DNA of 64,000 nt. Origin: Rhodococcus sp. WMMA185. Lineage in GTDB: Bacteria > Actinomycetota > Actinomycetes > Mycobacteriales > Mycobacteriaceae. Positions within the stretch are counted from its first letter, which is position 1. Each line of letters starts with the position of its first letter. The notes under the pieces were generated by a model that saw nothing but the letters and a program-made list of their open reading frames with translations, was not told the origin of the DNA and made no database searches. This document shows, in pieces, positions 26,703 to 34,005 of this stretch. The stretch spans positions 1,798,001-1,862,000 of the forward strand of contig NZ_CP017014.1 in assembly GCF_001767395.1 (NCBI RefSeq), read 5' to 3'. The position numbers and the translations under genes are program-made.

Positions 26703-27134
26703 CTACCGGTCTTCCGGGGTGACGGCCAATCCGATCGTGCCGGCCTTCCCACGGCGAAGCAGGCTGCCCTTCATCGTGAGCCAGCCGATGATGCCGTACT
26801 TGCGCGCGATCACGTCGCGCACATGGTCGGTCTCCTCGGCGTCGAGAATCACGGCTCGGGCCGGAACCTCGGAACCCTCGCGCTTGCCCCGGGCATCACA
26901 CACCGCGACGGTCACCTCCGAGTTGCGCCGGATTCGTTTCACCTTGTATGAGTCGGTCACCGTCCACAGCAGCAGGCGGTCACCGTCGGCGGCTGCCCAC
27001 AACGGGGTACCCACTGGGCTACCGTCTTTGCGGAACGTGGTGAGCAAGACATATTTTGCGGACATCACCCGGTCGAATTCTGTGTTCACCGGATTCATGC
27101 TATCGGGTGCCCAGGTGGATTCGTCGGGGGTCAT
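26703..27134 (-). CDS. PPOX-class (F420-dependent type) flavin/deazaflavin oxidoreductase
   Basis: About 143 residues with the split-barrel PPOX fold: YVLLTTFRKDGSPVGTPLWAAADGDRLLLWT near 30, KVKRIRRNSEVTVAVCDARGK near 65, and a C-terminus with EVPARAVILDAEETDHVRDVIARKYG. The pattern fits the mycobacterial F420-binding PPOX group (Rv1155-like), which use F420 or flavin to reduce small molecules. The start is uncertain: the ATG at 27134 has no strong ribosome site and the ATG at 27098 is the alternative. It is divergent from the methyltransferase. Confidence 0.85.
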   Translation of the reverse strand: MTPDESTWAPDSMNPVNTEFDRVMSAKYVLLTTFRKDGSPVGTPLWAAADGDRLLLWTVTDSYKVKRIRRNSEVTVAVCDARGKREGSEVPARAVILDAEETDHVRDVIARKYGIIGWLTMKGSLLRRGKAGTIGLAVTPEDR

Positions 27135-27270
27135 GCGGCCCGCGTGACTCCGGGTGCGGGCACGCCCCGAGGTCGCGGTCCGGTTCGAAGGTGTTGCAAT
27201 GGACCGAACCAGAAGGCACGCTGGTTGGCAACGGAATCGAACATTGCCGTCGAAATCCGAGGGGGCCTGC

Positions 27271-28098
27271 ATGTCACGCGATCGACTGACTCCCGTGGGA
27301 AAGACTGCCCTTTCCGTCGCGAGGGCGCGAGCCGAGGAGAGCACGCGGGCAGACCGGCTCTTCGACGACCCCTACGCCTCAGCGTTTGTCGAAGCCGCTC
27401 CCGAGTCAGCCCCTGAGCTGCCGACAGATTCGGAGGGGGCAAATCGATTGCGGCACGACCTCTCTACGCACATCGTCACCCGGACGCGATTCTTCGACAC
27501 GTATCTCCTCGACTCGTGTACACACGGATGCCGACAGGTGGCGTTGCTCGCCGCCGGCCTGGACACCAGGGCGTTCCGCCTGGATTGGCCCGACGGCGTG
27601 CGACTATTCGAGGTCGACCGGGCGGACGTGCTGGGCTTCAAGCGCGACGTCCTGGACGCTGCCGGCGCTGCTCCCCGTTGCGAGAGAACGATCGTTGAGG
27701 CCGACCTGAGCGAAGGGTGGGTGGAGCCACTTCTCGCAGCCGGGTTCGACCGGACCGTTCCTACGGCTTGGCTGGCCGAAGGTCTGATGGTCTACCTCTC
27801 CGCCGAGGACGCGGCGCGCCTGTTTGCGGCCATCGGCGACCTGTCTGCCAGCGGTAGCCGACTGTCTTTCGAGCGGTCGCCGAAAACCTTACCCACGTTT
27901 CCTGATTGGGCCCTCAGCATGCCGCAGGCCACCGAGTTCGCCAGTCTGTGGAAGGGTGGGCTCGGCGAGGATGCCCCGCAACTTCTCGAGCAGCAAGGAT
28001 GGGCTGTCACTCTCACAGACCAGGAAGAACTCACCCGCTCGTACGGCCGCGATCCACGCACCGACATCGCGTGGGGGTTCCTCACCGCCACCAGATGA
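27271..28098 (+). CDS. SAM-dependent methyltransferase, LCM superfamily (mycobacterial type)
   Basis: 275 residues beginning MSRDRLTPVGKTALSVARARAEES. The cofactor-binding motif VALLAAGLDTRAFRL, then LFEVDRADVLGFKRDVL and PTAWLAEGLMVYLSAEDA, are those of the large actinobacterial family of putative O-methyltransferases (PF04072-like). GAGGGGG ends 5 nt before the ATG at 27271; upstream in-frame codons do not resemble the family. Substrate unknown. These families are expanded in mycobacteria and rhodococci. Confidence 0.9.
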   Translation: MSRDRLTPVGKTALSVARARAEESTRADRLFDDPYASAFVEAAPESAPELPTDSEGANRLRHDLSTHIVTRTRFFDTYLLDSCTHGCRQVALLAAGLDTRAFRLDWPDGVRLFEVDRADVLGFKRDVLDAAGAAPRCERTIVEADLSEGWVEPLLAAGFDRTVPTAWLAEGLMVYLSAEDAARLFAAIGDLSASGSRLSFERSPKTLPTFPDWALSMPQATEFASLWKGGLGEDAPQLLEQQGWAVTLTDQEELTRSYGRDPRTDIAWGFLTATR

Positions 28099-28139
28099 CT
28101 AAGCAAGGCGGCATCGGCTTCGCAGCAGCCGCTGGACGT

Positions 28140-29183
28140 CTACGAGATTCCCGAGAGAGACTCGGTGAGCATGGGCCAGAAGGCATGCAGATCGTCCTGC
28201 CAGTAACCCCACGAGTGGGTTCCGGTCGGCCGGAAATCGTATGTGGCCGGGATTCCTAGAGAATTCAGCCTGTTGGCCAGTTGGTGGGTGCACTGATTGA
28301 CACCCGCCTCGATGATTCCCCCGGCGACCACCTGGTTGGCCAGAGCCCCGAAATCCCCGTTGACACCCGGATCTTCGAGCGTCTCATGGGGGCCGGGAAG
28401 CCCGGTGCCACTGGTGATGAACAAGTTGATGCCGCGCAGCTTCTCGGCGTTGACGACGGGGTCGTTGATCACCCAGTCAGGGCCGCCGGGCGGCCCCCAC
28501 ATGTTCACGGGGTCACCGCCGCGGGCGCTGACGACGAACTCGACGTAATTCTGGCCGGGAATAGTGCTGGTTTCAGCGCACCCGCTGAAGGCACCGACCG
28601 CGCGATACAGCGTGGGAGCGGCCTCGGCCAGACCCAGGACCGAGGTGCCCGACATCGACAGTCCCGCGATGGCATTCTCCCCGTTCGTACCGAGGGCGGC
28701 GTCGACGATCGGGGGAAGTTCCTGTGTGAGGAAGGTAGTCCACTTGTTGACACCGAGGACCGGATCGGGCTGAAGCCAGTCGGTGTAGTAGCTGTACGCA
28801 CCACCGATCGGGGTGATGACATTGATGTTCTTATCGGCGAAGAAACCGACCACGTCCGTCTTGGCCTGCCAGGTCGCCTCGTCCTCGCCACCACCGGCAC
28901 CGTTGAGCAGGTACAGCGTCGGTCGGGGCACGCTGGTGTCTGCGGGGCGAATGACCTCGAGTTCGATCACCCTCCCCATCGCCGCCGAGTAGACATACAT
29001 GTTCAGCTGCCGGTCGTTGACCTGTTCGATGTGATCGAGGTAAGACCCATCCGTTGATGTCGGGTTGTTGACCGGAAGGGCCCGCCACCCGTCTGCAGAC
29101 GCCCCGGCGACACCACCGAACAGGCTCGACGAGGCAACGACAGCTACGACCAAGAGCGCCCGACGGTATCCGTTTGCAGACAT
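28140..29183 (-). CDS. Secreted Ag85-like esterase / mycolyltransferase-family protein
   Basis: 347 residues with a signal peptide (MSANGYRRALLVVAVVASSS, cleaved near GASA-DGW). The mature part has the antigen-85/esterase-D fold: PTLYLLNGAGGGEDEATW near 95, the nucleophile elbow GLSMSGTSVLGLA with Ser about 175, and GTHSWGYWQDDL with His about 324. This family acts outside the membrane on trehalose mycolates or other acyl esters. AGGAG lies 6 nt before the ATG at 29183. Whether it is a true mycolyltransferase or a plain esterase is not decided by what is visible. Confidence 0.9.
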   Translation of the reverse strand: MSANGYRRALLVVAVVASSSLFGGVAGASADGWRALPVNNPTSTDGSYLDHIEQVNDRQLNMYVYSAAMGRVIELEVIRPADTSVPRPTLYLLNGAGGGEDEATWQAKTDVVGFFADKNINVITPIGGAYSYYTDWLQPDPVLGVNKWTTFLTQELPPIVDAALGTNGENAIAGLSMSGTSVLGLAEAAPTLYRAVGAFSGCAETSTIPGQNYVEFVVSARGGDPVNMWGPPGGPDWVINDPVVNAEKLRGINLFITSGTGLPGPHETLEDPGVNGDFGALANQVVAGGIIEAGVNQCTHQLANRLNSLGIPATYDFRPTGTHSWGYWQDDLHAFWPMLTESLSGIS

Positions 29184-29321
29184 ACACGCTCCTCGTACGG
29201 TGATACCAAGAACATTCCCTATCACGTTAACCGGAAAACACCTCGGCTGGCGGATGAACGGGACTGACTCCATCTCGGTTTGCCCCGTGAACTGCGGAGA
29301 CCACTGCTTCTGGGAAAGCTG

Positions 29322-29362
29322 AGTGCCGCTGCCACCCTCGCAATCGGGGCAGCAGCGGCACT
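29322..29362 (-). terminator. Hairpin after YVTN gene A
   Basis: An 11-bp perfect stem (AGTGCCGCTGC / GCAGCGGCACT) with a 19-nt loop, 19 bases past the second in-frame stop of the gene. Similar hairpins follow the other members of the array. Confidence 0.5.
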
Positions 29363-29440
29363 GGCGTGTCAATGCGGGTGTCAGCTGAACCTGCTACTCG
29401 CTCCCGGGCCGCTGCCCTTCGAACTACCGCCCGCCAGCGA

Positions 29441-30481
29441 TCAGGAGCCGCCGCACAACGATCCGGTGCACGTCTCGGGGCCGATCACCGACACCGTGGA
29501 ACTCGTATGGTTGATGACATAGGCGGGAGATCCGTCCGGGTTCACCGCCACGCCGTACGGGACGGCCCCAACTCGAATCGACTCGACCGTATTCGTCGGG
29601 ACGTCGATCACCGACACGGTGTCGTCATCGCTGTTCGCGACGTAGGCCCGGGACCCGTCTGCTGTGACTGCTACCCCGAACGGAAAGTCGCCAACCTGAA
29701 TCACCTGCGCCACCGTGTCCGTGGCGGTCTCGATCACTGACACGGTGTCGTCACCACTGTTGGCCACGTAGATGCGCGATCCGTCCGAGGTCACCGCCAC
29801 CCCGCGGGGGCCGTTCCCTACGTCGATGGTGTTGACCACCGAATTGCCGCCGGTCTCGATCACCGATACCGAATGGACCAGGGTATTGGTGACGTACACG
29901 CGGGATCCGTCCGGGCTCACCGCCACATCCTGCGGGCCGTTCCCGACTTCAACGGTATTGACCACCGAGTTGCGGACGGTCTCGACCACCGACACCGTGC
30001 CGTCATTGTTGTTGGCGACGTAGACGCGAGATCCGTCCGGGCTTACCGCAACACCAGTCGGGGCGTCCCCGACAGAGAAAGCGTCGACCTCCCTGTTGGT
30101 GCCGGTGTCGATCACCGAGACCGTGTCCTCCAACTGGTTCGCGACGTAGACGAGAGACCCGTTCGGGCTCACCGCCACACCAGTCGGGGCGTCCCCGGCC
30201 CCGATGGTGGCGACCACCGAGTTGCCACCGGTCTCGATCACCGACACGGAATCGTCGACGATGTTGGTGACGTAGACGCGGGACCCGTCCGGAGTTACCG
30301 CAGCCCCGAACGGGGCAGCCCCCACCGAGACCGTGCCGATGACGGATTCCGCCGCCGCGGCCCCCGTCCCGAGTCCCGCAACACCCAGCGCCATCGCTGA
30401 AACACATGCTGTCCTGAGCATTACGCGCGCGGTGCGGGTCCCGACTGTGCGATGACCTCGAAAACCACTGAGCCGATTCAC
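29441..30481 (-). CDS. Secreted seven-bladed YVTN beta-propeller protein A (stop precedes conserved tail)
   Basis: 346 residues from GTG 30481, set by AGGGGAG just upstream and by identity with the paralog starts (GTG-AAT). The signal peptide ends near GAAAAES. It is followed by seven 42-residue repeats of the form VGxxPxGVAVxPDGSRVYVxNxxDxTVSVIxT, one blade each. The protein ends CTGSLCGGS at a TGA (29441-29443). In the same frame beyond this TGA the DNA encodes 19 more codons matching the Gly/Ser-rich tail of the paralogs, up to a second TGA at 29381-29383. YVTN propellers usually act at the cell surface in binding; no ligand is known. Confidence 0.85.
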   Translation of the reverse strand: MNRLSGFRGHRTVGTRTARVMLRTACVSAMALGVAGLGTGAAAAESVIGTVSVGAAPFGAAVTPDGSRVYVTNIVDDSVSVIETGGNSVVATIGAGDAPTGVAVSPNGSLVYVANQLEDTVSVIDTGTNREVDAFSVGDAPTGVAVSPDGSRVYVANNNDGTVSVVETVRNSVVNTVEVGNGPQDVAVSPDGSRVYVTNTLVHSVSVIETGGNSVVNTIDVGNGPRGVAVTSDGSRIYVANSGDDTVSVIETATDTVAQVIQVGDFPFGVAVTADGSRAYVANSDDDTVSVIDVPTNTVESIRVGAVPYGVAVNPDGSPAYVINHTSSTVSVIGPETCTGSLCGGS

Positions 30482-30565
30482 ATTTCTCCCCTGCATCATA
30501 GAAACACCACAGACAGTCCATACAGCTGGACGACCGGCGTCCGGATCCGACCACCGGCCGAAAGG

Positions 30566-30574
30566 AGGCTAGCA
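30566..30574 (-). promoter_or_regulatory. Extended -10 promoter element of YVTN gene A
   Basis: The minus strand reads TGCTAGCCT, a TGn-TAnnnT extended -10 form, 85 bases before the GTG. The same element at the same distance precedes all five paralogs. Confidence 0.45.
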
Positions 30575-30760
30575 GCCACAATCGGGATCAGCCCCCGGAA
30601 TCATCAGAGCCCTGATCGGCGAAAAAACCAGGAGCACCGGTCTCGGGATGCCGCATACACCCATAAACCTTGGCCAGCAAACTGTTTCGATCCTCGGCCC
30701 GGGGCCGGCCCGCAACCACACTCGATACCGGCCACTCGCCTTCCTGTGACCGAATCCAAG

Positions 30761-30795
30761 GACGCCACCACTCTCACGATTGAGGTGGTGGCGTC
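30761..30795 (-). terminator. Hairpin after the YVTN remnant B
   Basis: GACGCCACCAC (30761-30771) pairs with GTGGTGGCGTC (30785-30795); CTCA/TGAG pair inside the loop. It lies about 23 bases past the remnant's stop. Confidence 0.55.
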
Positions 30796-30817
30796 ACTCG
30801 GGGTATCAATGCAGCCG

Positions 30818-31136
30818 TCAGCTGAAAGCGCTGCCCGCCCCCGAACCACTGCCCGTCAACGAACCGAAGACGATGCACAGCGATCCCAGACACCTCTCGA
30901 TAGCAATTGCCGAAACGTCGTCGTCAATAAAGTTGGCGACGTAAGCGCGGGACCTGTCCGGGGTGACTGCCACGCCGAACGGGGCGCTACCCACCGAGAC
31001 AGTCTCGACGACGGTTTCCGCTGCCGCAGCCCCGCGGTATCCAGCGTCATCGCGCAAACGGATACTGCCCCGAACATCACACGCGCGGCGCGTTCCCGAC
31101 CACGCGGTGTCCTGGAAAACCACTAAGCCGATTCAC
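30818..31136 (-). pseudogene. One-blade, frameshifted remnant of a YVTN propeller gene (B)
   Basis: AAGGAG and GTG at 31136 begin NRLSGFPGHR exactly like the paralogs, but this frame ends at 31077. A shift restores the signal-peptide end (AAAAETVV), one complete YVTN blade (VGSAPFGVAVTPDRSRAYVAN) and the conserved tail CLGSLC...TGSGSGAGSAFS with its stop at 30818. Six of seven blades are missing and the signal region is out of frame. The likely history is deletion between identical repeats plus a frameshift. Promoter and hairpin are still present. Confidence 0.75.
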
Positions 31137-31219
31137 ATTTCTCCTTATGCCAGAGGAACACAACAGACACGCCATACGGCGAGACAACCGGAAGCCGGAT
31201 TCGACCACCAGCCGAAAGG

Positions 31220-31228
31220 AGGCTAACA
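31220..31228 (-). promoter_or_regulatory. Extended -10 promoter element of remnant B
   Basis: The minus strand reads TGTTAGCCT, 84 bases before the GTG at 31136, matching the element of the other array members. Confidence 0.4.
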
Positions 31229-31247
31229 ACCCCCAGACCGAACAATG

Positions 31248-31275
31248 CCGCCACCGACACGATTGTCGCTGGCGG
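31248..31275 (-). terminator. Imperfect hairpin after YVTN gene C
   Basis: CCGCCACCGACA and TGTCGCTGGCGG flank a 4-nt loop (CGAT). It lies past the ancestral end of gene C and before the promoter of remnant B. Two mismatches reduce stability. Confidence 0.4.
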
Positions 31276-31492
31276 TAAACGCTTTTCACAACGGTGCGGG
31301 TGTCTTCTGAACACGCTGCTGACGTCGGACTCGGTCGCCGTGACGAGCCGAAGTCGATGCACAGCGACCCAGAACACGTCTCGAATGCAATCACCGACAC
31401 CGCTCCGTCGTTGTTGTTGTTGCCGTAGACCCGGGATCTGTCCGGGCTCACCACAGCCCCGAGAGGGCAATCCCCGATGACTACGGTGTCGA

Positions 31493-32512
31493 CTATTTGC
31501 GGCCCGGTGTCTCGATCACCGACACCGTGTCGTCGGCAGCGTCGGCGACGTAGACCCGGGTTCCGTGCGGGCTCACCGCAACCCCGAGAGGGCCGTCCCC
31601 GATGGCGACGGTGTCGACCACGGTGTGGCCGACAGTCTCGATCACCGACACCGTTCCCCCGTTGTTGTTGCCGACGAAGACGCGTGTTCCGTCCGAGCTC
31701 ACCGCCGCCCAAAGCGGGAAGATGCCGACCCCGACGGTGTCGACCACGGTGTTGCCGACGGTCTCGATCACCGACACCGAATTGCCTAAGCTGTCGGCGG
31801 CGTAGACCCACGACCCGTCCGGGGTGACCGCCACCCCAAAGGGACCGTCGCCAACCGGAATGGTGTCGACCACGGTATTACCGGCCGTTTCGATCACCGA
31901 CACCGAATCGCCACCGGTGTTGGCGACGTAGACGCTGGACCCGTCGGGGCTGACCGCAACCCCGTTCGGGAAGATGCCGACCCCGACTGTGTTGACCACC
32001 GTGTTGCCGACGGTCTCGATCACCGACACCGTTCCGTCGTTGTTGCCGACGTAGACCCTGGATCCGTCCGGGGTGACCGCCACCCCAAAGGGACCGTCGC
32101 CGACCGGAATGGCGGCGATCGAGGTGTTGCCGACGGTCTCGATCACCGACACTGTGTCGTCAGCGTTGTTCGAGACGTAGGCGCGGGACCCGTCTGGTGT
32201 TACAGCCACCCCGCGCGGGAAGTCCCCGACCGCGACGGTGTCGACCACCGTGTCCGTGAGGGTGTCGATCACCGACACCGAATCTCCGCCGGTGTTGGCG
32301 ACGTAGGCACGGAACCCGTCCGGGGACACCGCCACCCCGGACGGGAAGTCCCCCACCTGAATGGTGCCGATGACGGTGTCCGCCTCTGCGGCCACCACAC
32401 CGATTCCGGCCATACCCAGCACCATCGCCGAAACAGTTGCTGCCCCGAACATCAGATCGGTGGCGGGCTTCCCTGCTGGGCAATGACCTCGAAAGCCACT
32501 GAGCCAATTCAC
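31493..32512 (-). CDS. Secreted YVTN beta-propeller protein C, C-terminally frameshifted
   Basis: 339 residues from GTG 32512 (AGGAG 6-10 nt upstream). The signal peptide MNWLSGFRGH...GVVAAEADT is followed by seven 41-42-residue YVTN blades. The frame stops at TAG right after VIETPGRK. One frame over, the DNA continues with an eighth blade (VDTVVIGDCPLGAVVSPDRS) and the family tail CSGSLCIDFGS down to about 31310, where the paralogous stop codon is also lost. The last blade and tail therefore look cut off by a frameshift. Seven complete blades remain and could still close a propeller. A sequencing error cannot be excluded. Confidence 0.8.
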   Translation of the reverse strand: MNWLSGFRGHCPAGKPATDLMFGAATVSAMVLGMAGIGVVAAEADTVIGTIQVGDFPSGVAVSPDGFRAYVANTGGDSVSVIDTLTDTVVDTVAVGDFPRGVAVTPDGSRAYVSNNADDTVSVIETVGNTSIAAIPVGDGPFGVAVTPDGSRVYVGNNDGTVSVIETVGNTVVNTVGVGIFPNGVAVSPDGSSVYVANTGGDSVSVIETAGNTVVDTIPVGDGPFGVAVTPDGSWVYAADSLGNSVSVIETVGNTVVDTVGVGIFPLWAAVSSDGTRVFVGNNNGGTVSVIETVGHTVVDTVAIGDGPLGVAVSPHGTRVYVADAADDTVSVIETPGRK

Positions 32513-32596
32513 ATCTCTCTCCTAAATCAGGGCAACAAGACAGACGGGCGATGCTGTGCGACAACCGAGAGCCGGACCCGACCACATGCTGATATG

Positions 32597-32605
32597 AGGC
32601 TAACA
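32597..32605 (-). promoter_or_regulatory. Extended -10 promoter element of YVTN gene C
   Basis: The minus strand reads TGTTAGCCT, 85 bases before the GTG at 32512. The bases upstream (CCGGGGTCTGATCC) also match gene A, suggesting a shared promoter. Confidence 0.45.
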
Positions 32606-32661
32606 ATCGCAATCCGGATCAGACCCCGGAATCACCAAGAGACCACACGCACCGGACTCCT

Positions 32662-32699
32662 GGGCGCCGCCACCGGCATGATCATGGGTGGCGGCGCCC
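32662..32699 (-). terminator. 13-bp perfect hairpin after YVTN gene D
   Basis: GGGCGCCGCCACC (32662-32674) and GGTGGCGGCGCCC (32687-32699) with a 12-nt loop, 18 bases past the stop. It has no T-tract in the direction of transcription. Confidence 0.6.
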
Positions 32700-32717
32700 G
32701 TTTTCACCGTGCGGGTG

Positions 32718-33803
32718 TCAGCTGAACGCGCCGCCGGCCCCCGACCCGCTGCCAGTGAGTGAGCCGAAGTCGATGCACAGCGACCCGAGGCACCTCTCGA
32801 TGGCGATCACCGAGACCGAAGCGGCGTTACTGTTGGTGACGTAGGCGCGGGACCCGCTCGGGGGGATCGCCACCCCGAACGCGCCGTCCCCCACCGACAC
32901 AGTCTCGATCACGGAGTTCCCGGCGGTGTCGATCACCGCCACAGTGTCGTCATTGAAGTTGGTTACGTAGGCGCGGGACCCGCCCGGGGTGATCGCAACC
33001 CCGACCGGGATGTTTCCGACCGTGACGGTGTCGACCACCATGTTCGTACCGGTATCGATCACATCTACCGTGCCGTCATTGACGTTCGTGACGTAGGCGC
33101 GGGACCCGCCCGGGGTAATCGCCACCCCCTGCGGACCGCTCCCGACCGTGACCGTATCGACCACCATGTTCGTACCGGTATCGATCACATCCACCGTACC
33201 GTCACCACCGTTTGTCACGTAGGCGCGGGACCCGCCCGGAGTAATCGCAACCCCGATCGGGGCGCTCCCGACCGTGACCGTGTCGACCGCCATGTTCGTA
33301 CCGGTATCGATCACATCCACCGTGCCGTCGAAGAGATTGGTGACGTAGGCGTGGGTTCCGTCGGGGGTGATCGCCACCCCGATCGGGGTATCCCCTACCG
33401 GGACGGTGTCGACCACCATGTTCGTACCGGTATCGATCACATCCACCGTGCCGTCCGACTGGTTGGTGACGTAGGCGTGGGAGCCGTCGGGGGTGATCGC
33501 CACGCCGGCCGGGACGCTCCCGACCGTGACGGTGTCGACCACCGTGTTCGTACCGGTATCGATCACATCCACAGTGCCGTCACCACCGTTGGCGACATAG
33601 GCGCGGGACCCGTCCGGGGTCACAGCCACCCCGGCAGGGAAGTCCCCGACCGGGACAGTGTCGATGACGGTATCGGCCGCCGCGACCGAACCCAGACTGA
33701 ACGGCCCGAGCACCACCGCAACAATCGCGGTCAACCCGAACACGAGACGCCGCGACCGCGCACGAATCTTGAAGTACCTGCGGAAACTGCTGTGGTGATT
33801 CAC
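32718..33803 (-). CDS. Secreted seven-bladed YVTN beta-propeller protein D
   Basis: 361 residues from GTG 33803, with AGGAGG 5 nt upstream. The signal peptide MNHHSSFRRYFKIRARSRRL...SVAAADT is followed by seven 42-residue blades. Blades 1-6 share DGTVDVIDTGTN and five of the repeats are near-identical at DNA level with a period of exactly 126 bases. The tail is CLGSLCIDFGSLTGSGSGAG-GAFS, with one Cys pair. The product is predicted to be exported; there is no lipobox or membrane anchor. Low divergence between blades suggests recent internal expansion. A binding role is likely by family, with no known ligand. Confidence 0.88.
   Translation of the reverse strand: MNHHSSFRRYFKIRARSRRLVFGLTAIVAVVLGPFSLGSVAAADTVIDTVPVGDFPAGVAVTPDGSRAYVANGGDGTVDVIDTGTNTVVDTVTVGSVPAGVAITPDGSHAYVTNQSDGTVDVIDTGTNMVVDTVPVGDTPIGVAITPDGTHAYVTNLFDGTVDVIDTGTNMAVDTVTVGSAPIGVAITPGGSRAYVTNGGDGTVDVIDTGTNMVVDTVTVGSGPQGVAITPGGSRAYVTNVNDGTVDVIDTGTNMVVDTVTVGNIPVGVAITPGGSRAYVTNFNDDTVAVIDTAGNSVIETVSVGDGAFGVAIPPSGSRAYVTNSNAASVSVIAIERCLGSLCIDFGSLTGSGSGAGGAFS
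32990..33620 (-). repeat. 126-bp tandem DNA repeats inside YVTN gene D
   Basis: The string TTCGTACCGGTATCGATCAC recurs at 33043, 33169, 33295, 33421 and 33547, always 126 bases apart, equal to one 42-residue blade. The flanking sequence is also nearly identical. Such repeats can gain or lose blades by slippage or recombination. Confidence 0.85.
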
Positions 33804-33888
33804 ATTTCCCTCCTGCCCCAGAAGAACAAAACGGATCAACCCTGCAGCGGAGCGCCCGGCCTTCGGATTCGATGACCAGCCCAGGGCA

Positions 33889-33897
33889 GGCTAACAA
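33889..33897 (-). promoter_or_regulatory. Extended -10 promoter element of YVTN gene D
   Basis: The minus strand reads TGTTAGCCT, 86 bases before the GTG at 33803. The upstream sequence is almost the same as that of gene E. Confidence 0.45.
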
Positions 33898-33950
33898 TCA
33901 GCAACTGATTCCGGTCCACGACGCGCCGGAGAGCATCAGCGAACGACGTC

Positions 33951-33982
33951 ACGCCGCCACCCCCCAATCGAGGTGACGGCGT
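33951..33982 (-). terminator. Hairpin after YVTN gene E
   Basis: ACGCCGCCACC (33951-33961) pairs with GGTGACGGCGT (33972-33982) with one mismatch and a 10-nt loop, 24 bases past the stop of gene E. Confidence 0.5.
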
Positions 33983-34005
33983 AACCCGGTTCGTAAGTGC
34001 AAGCG

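Noticed and set aside
29441-29443. The in-frame TGA considered as a selenocysteine codon
   Set aside because: The aligned residue in paralogs is not a catalytic Cys and no SECIS-like hairpin is evident right after it; nonsense mutation or readthrough is simpler.
32990-33620. Regular 126-base repeats considered as a CRISPR array
   Set aside because: The repeats are in frame, code for YVTN blades, and have no unique spacers of the right size.
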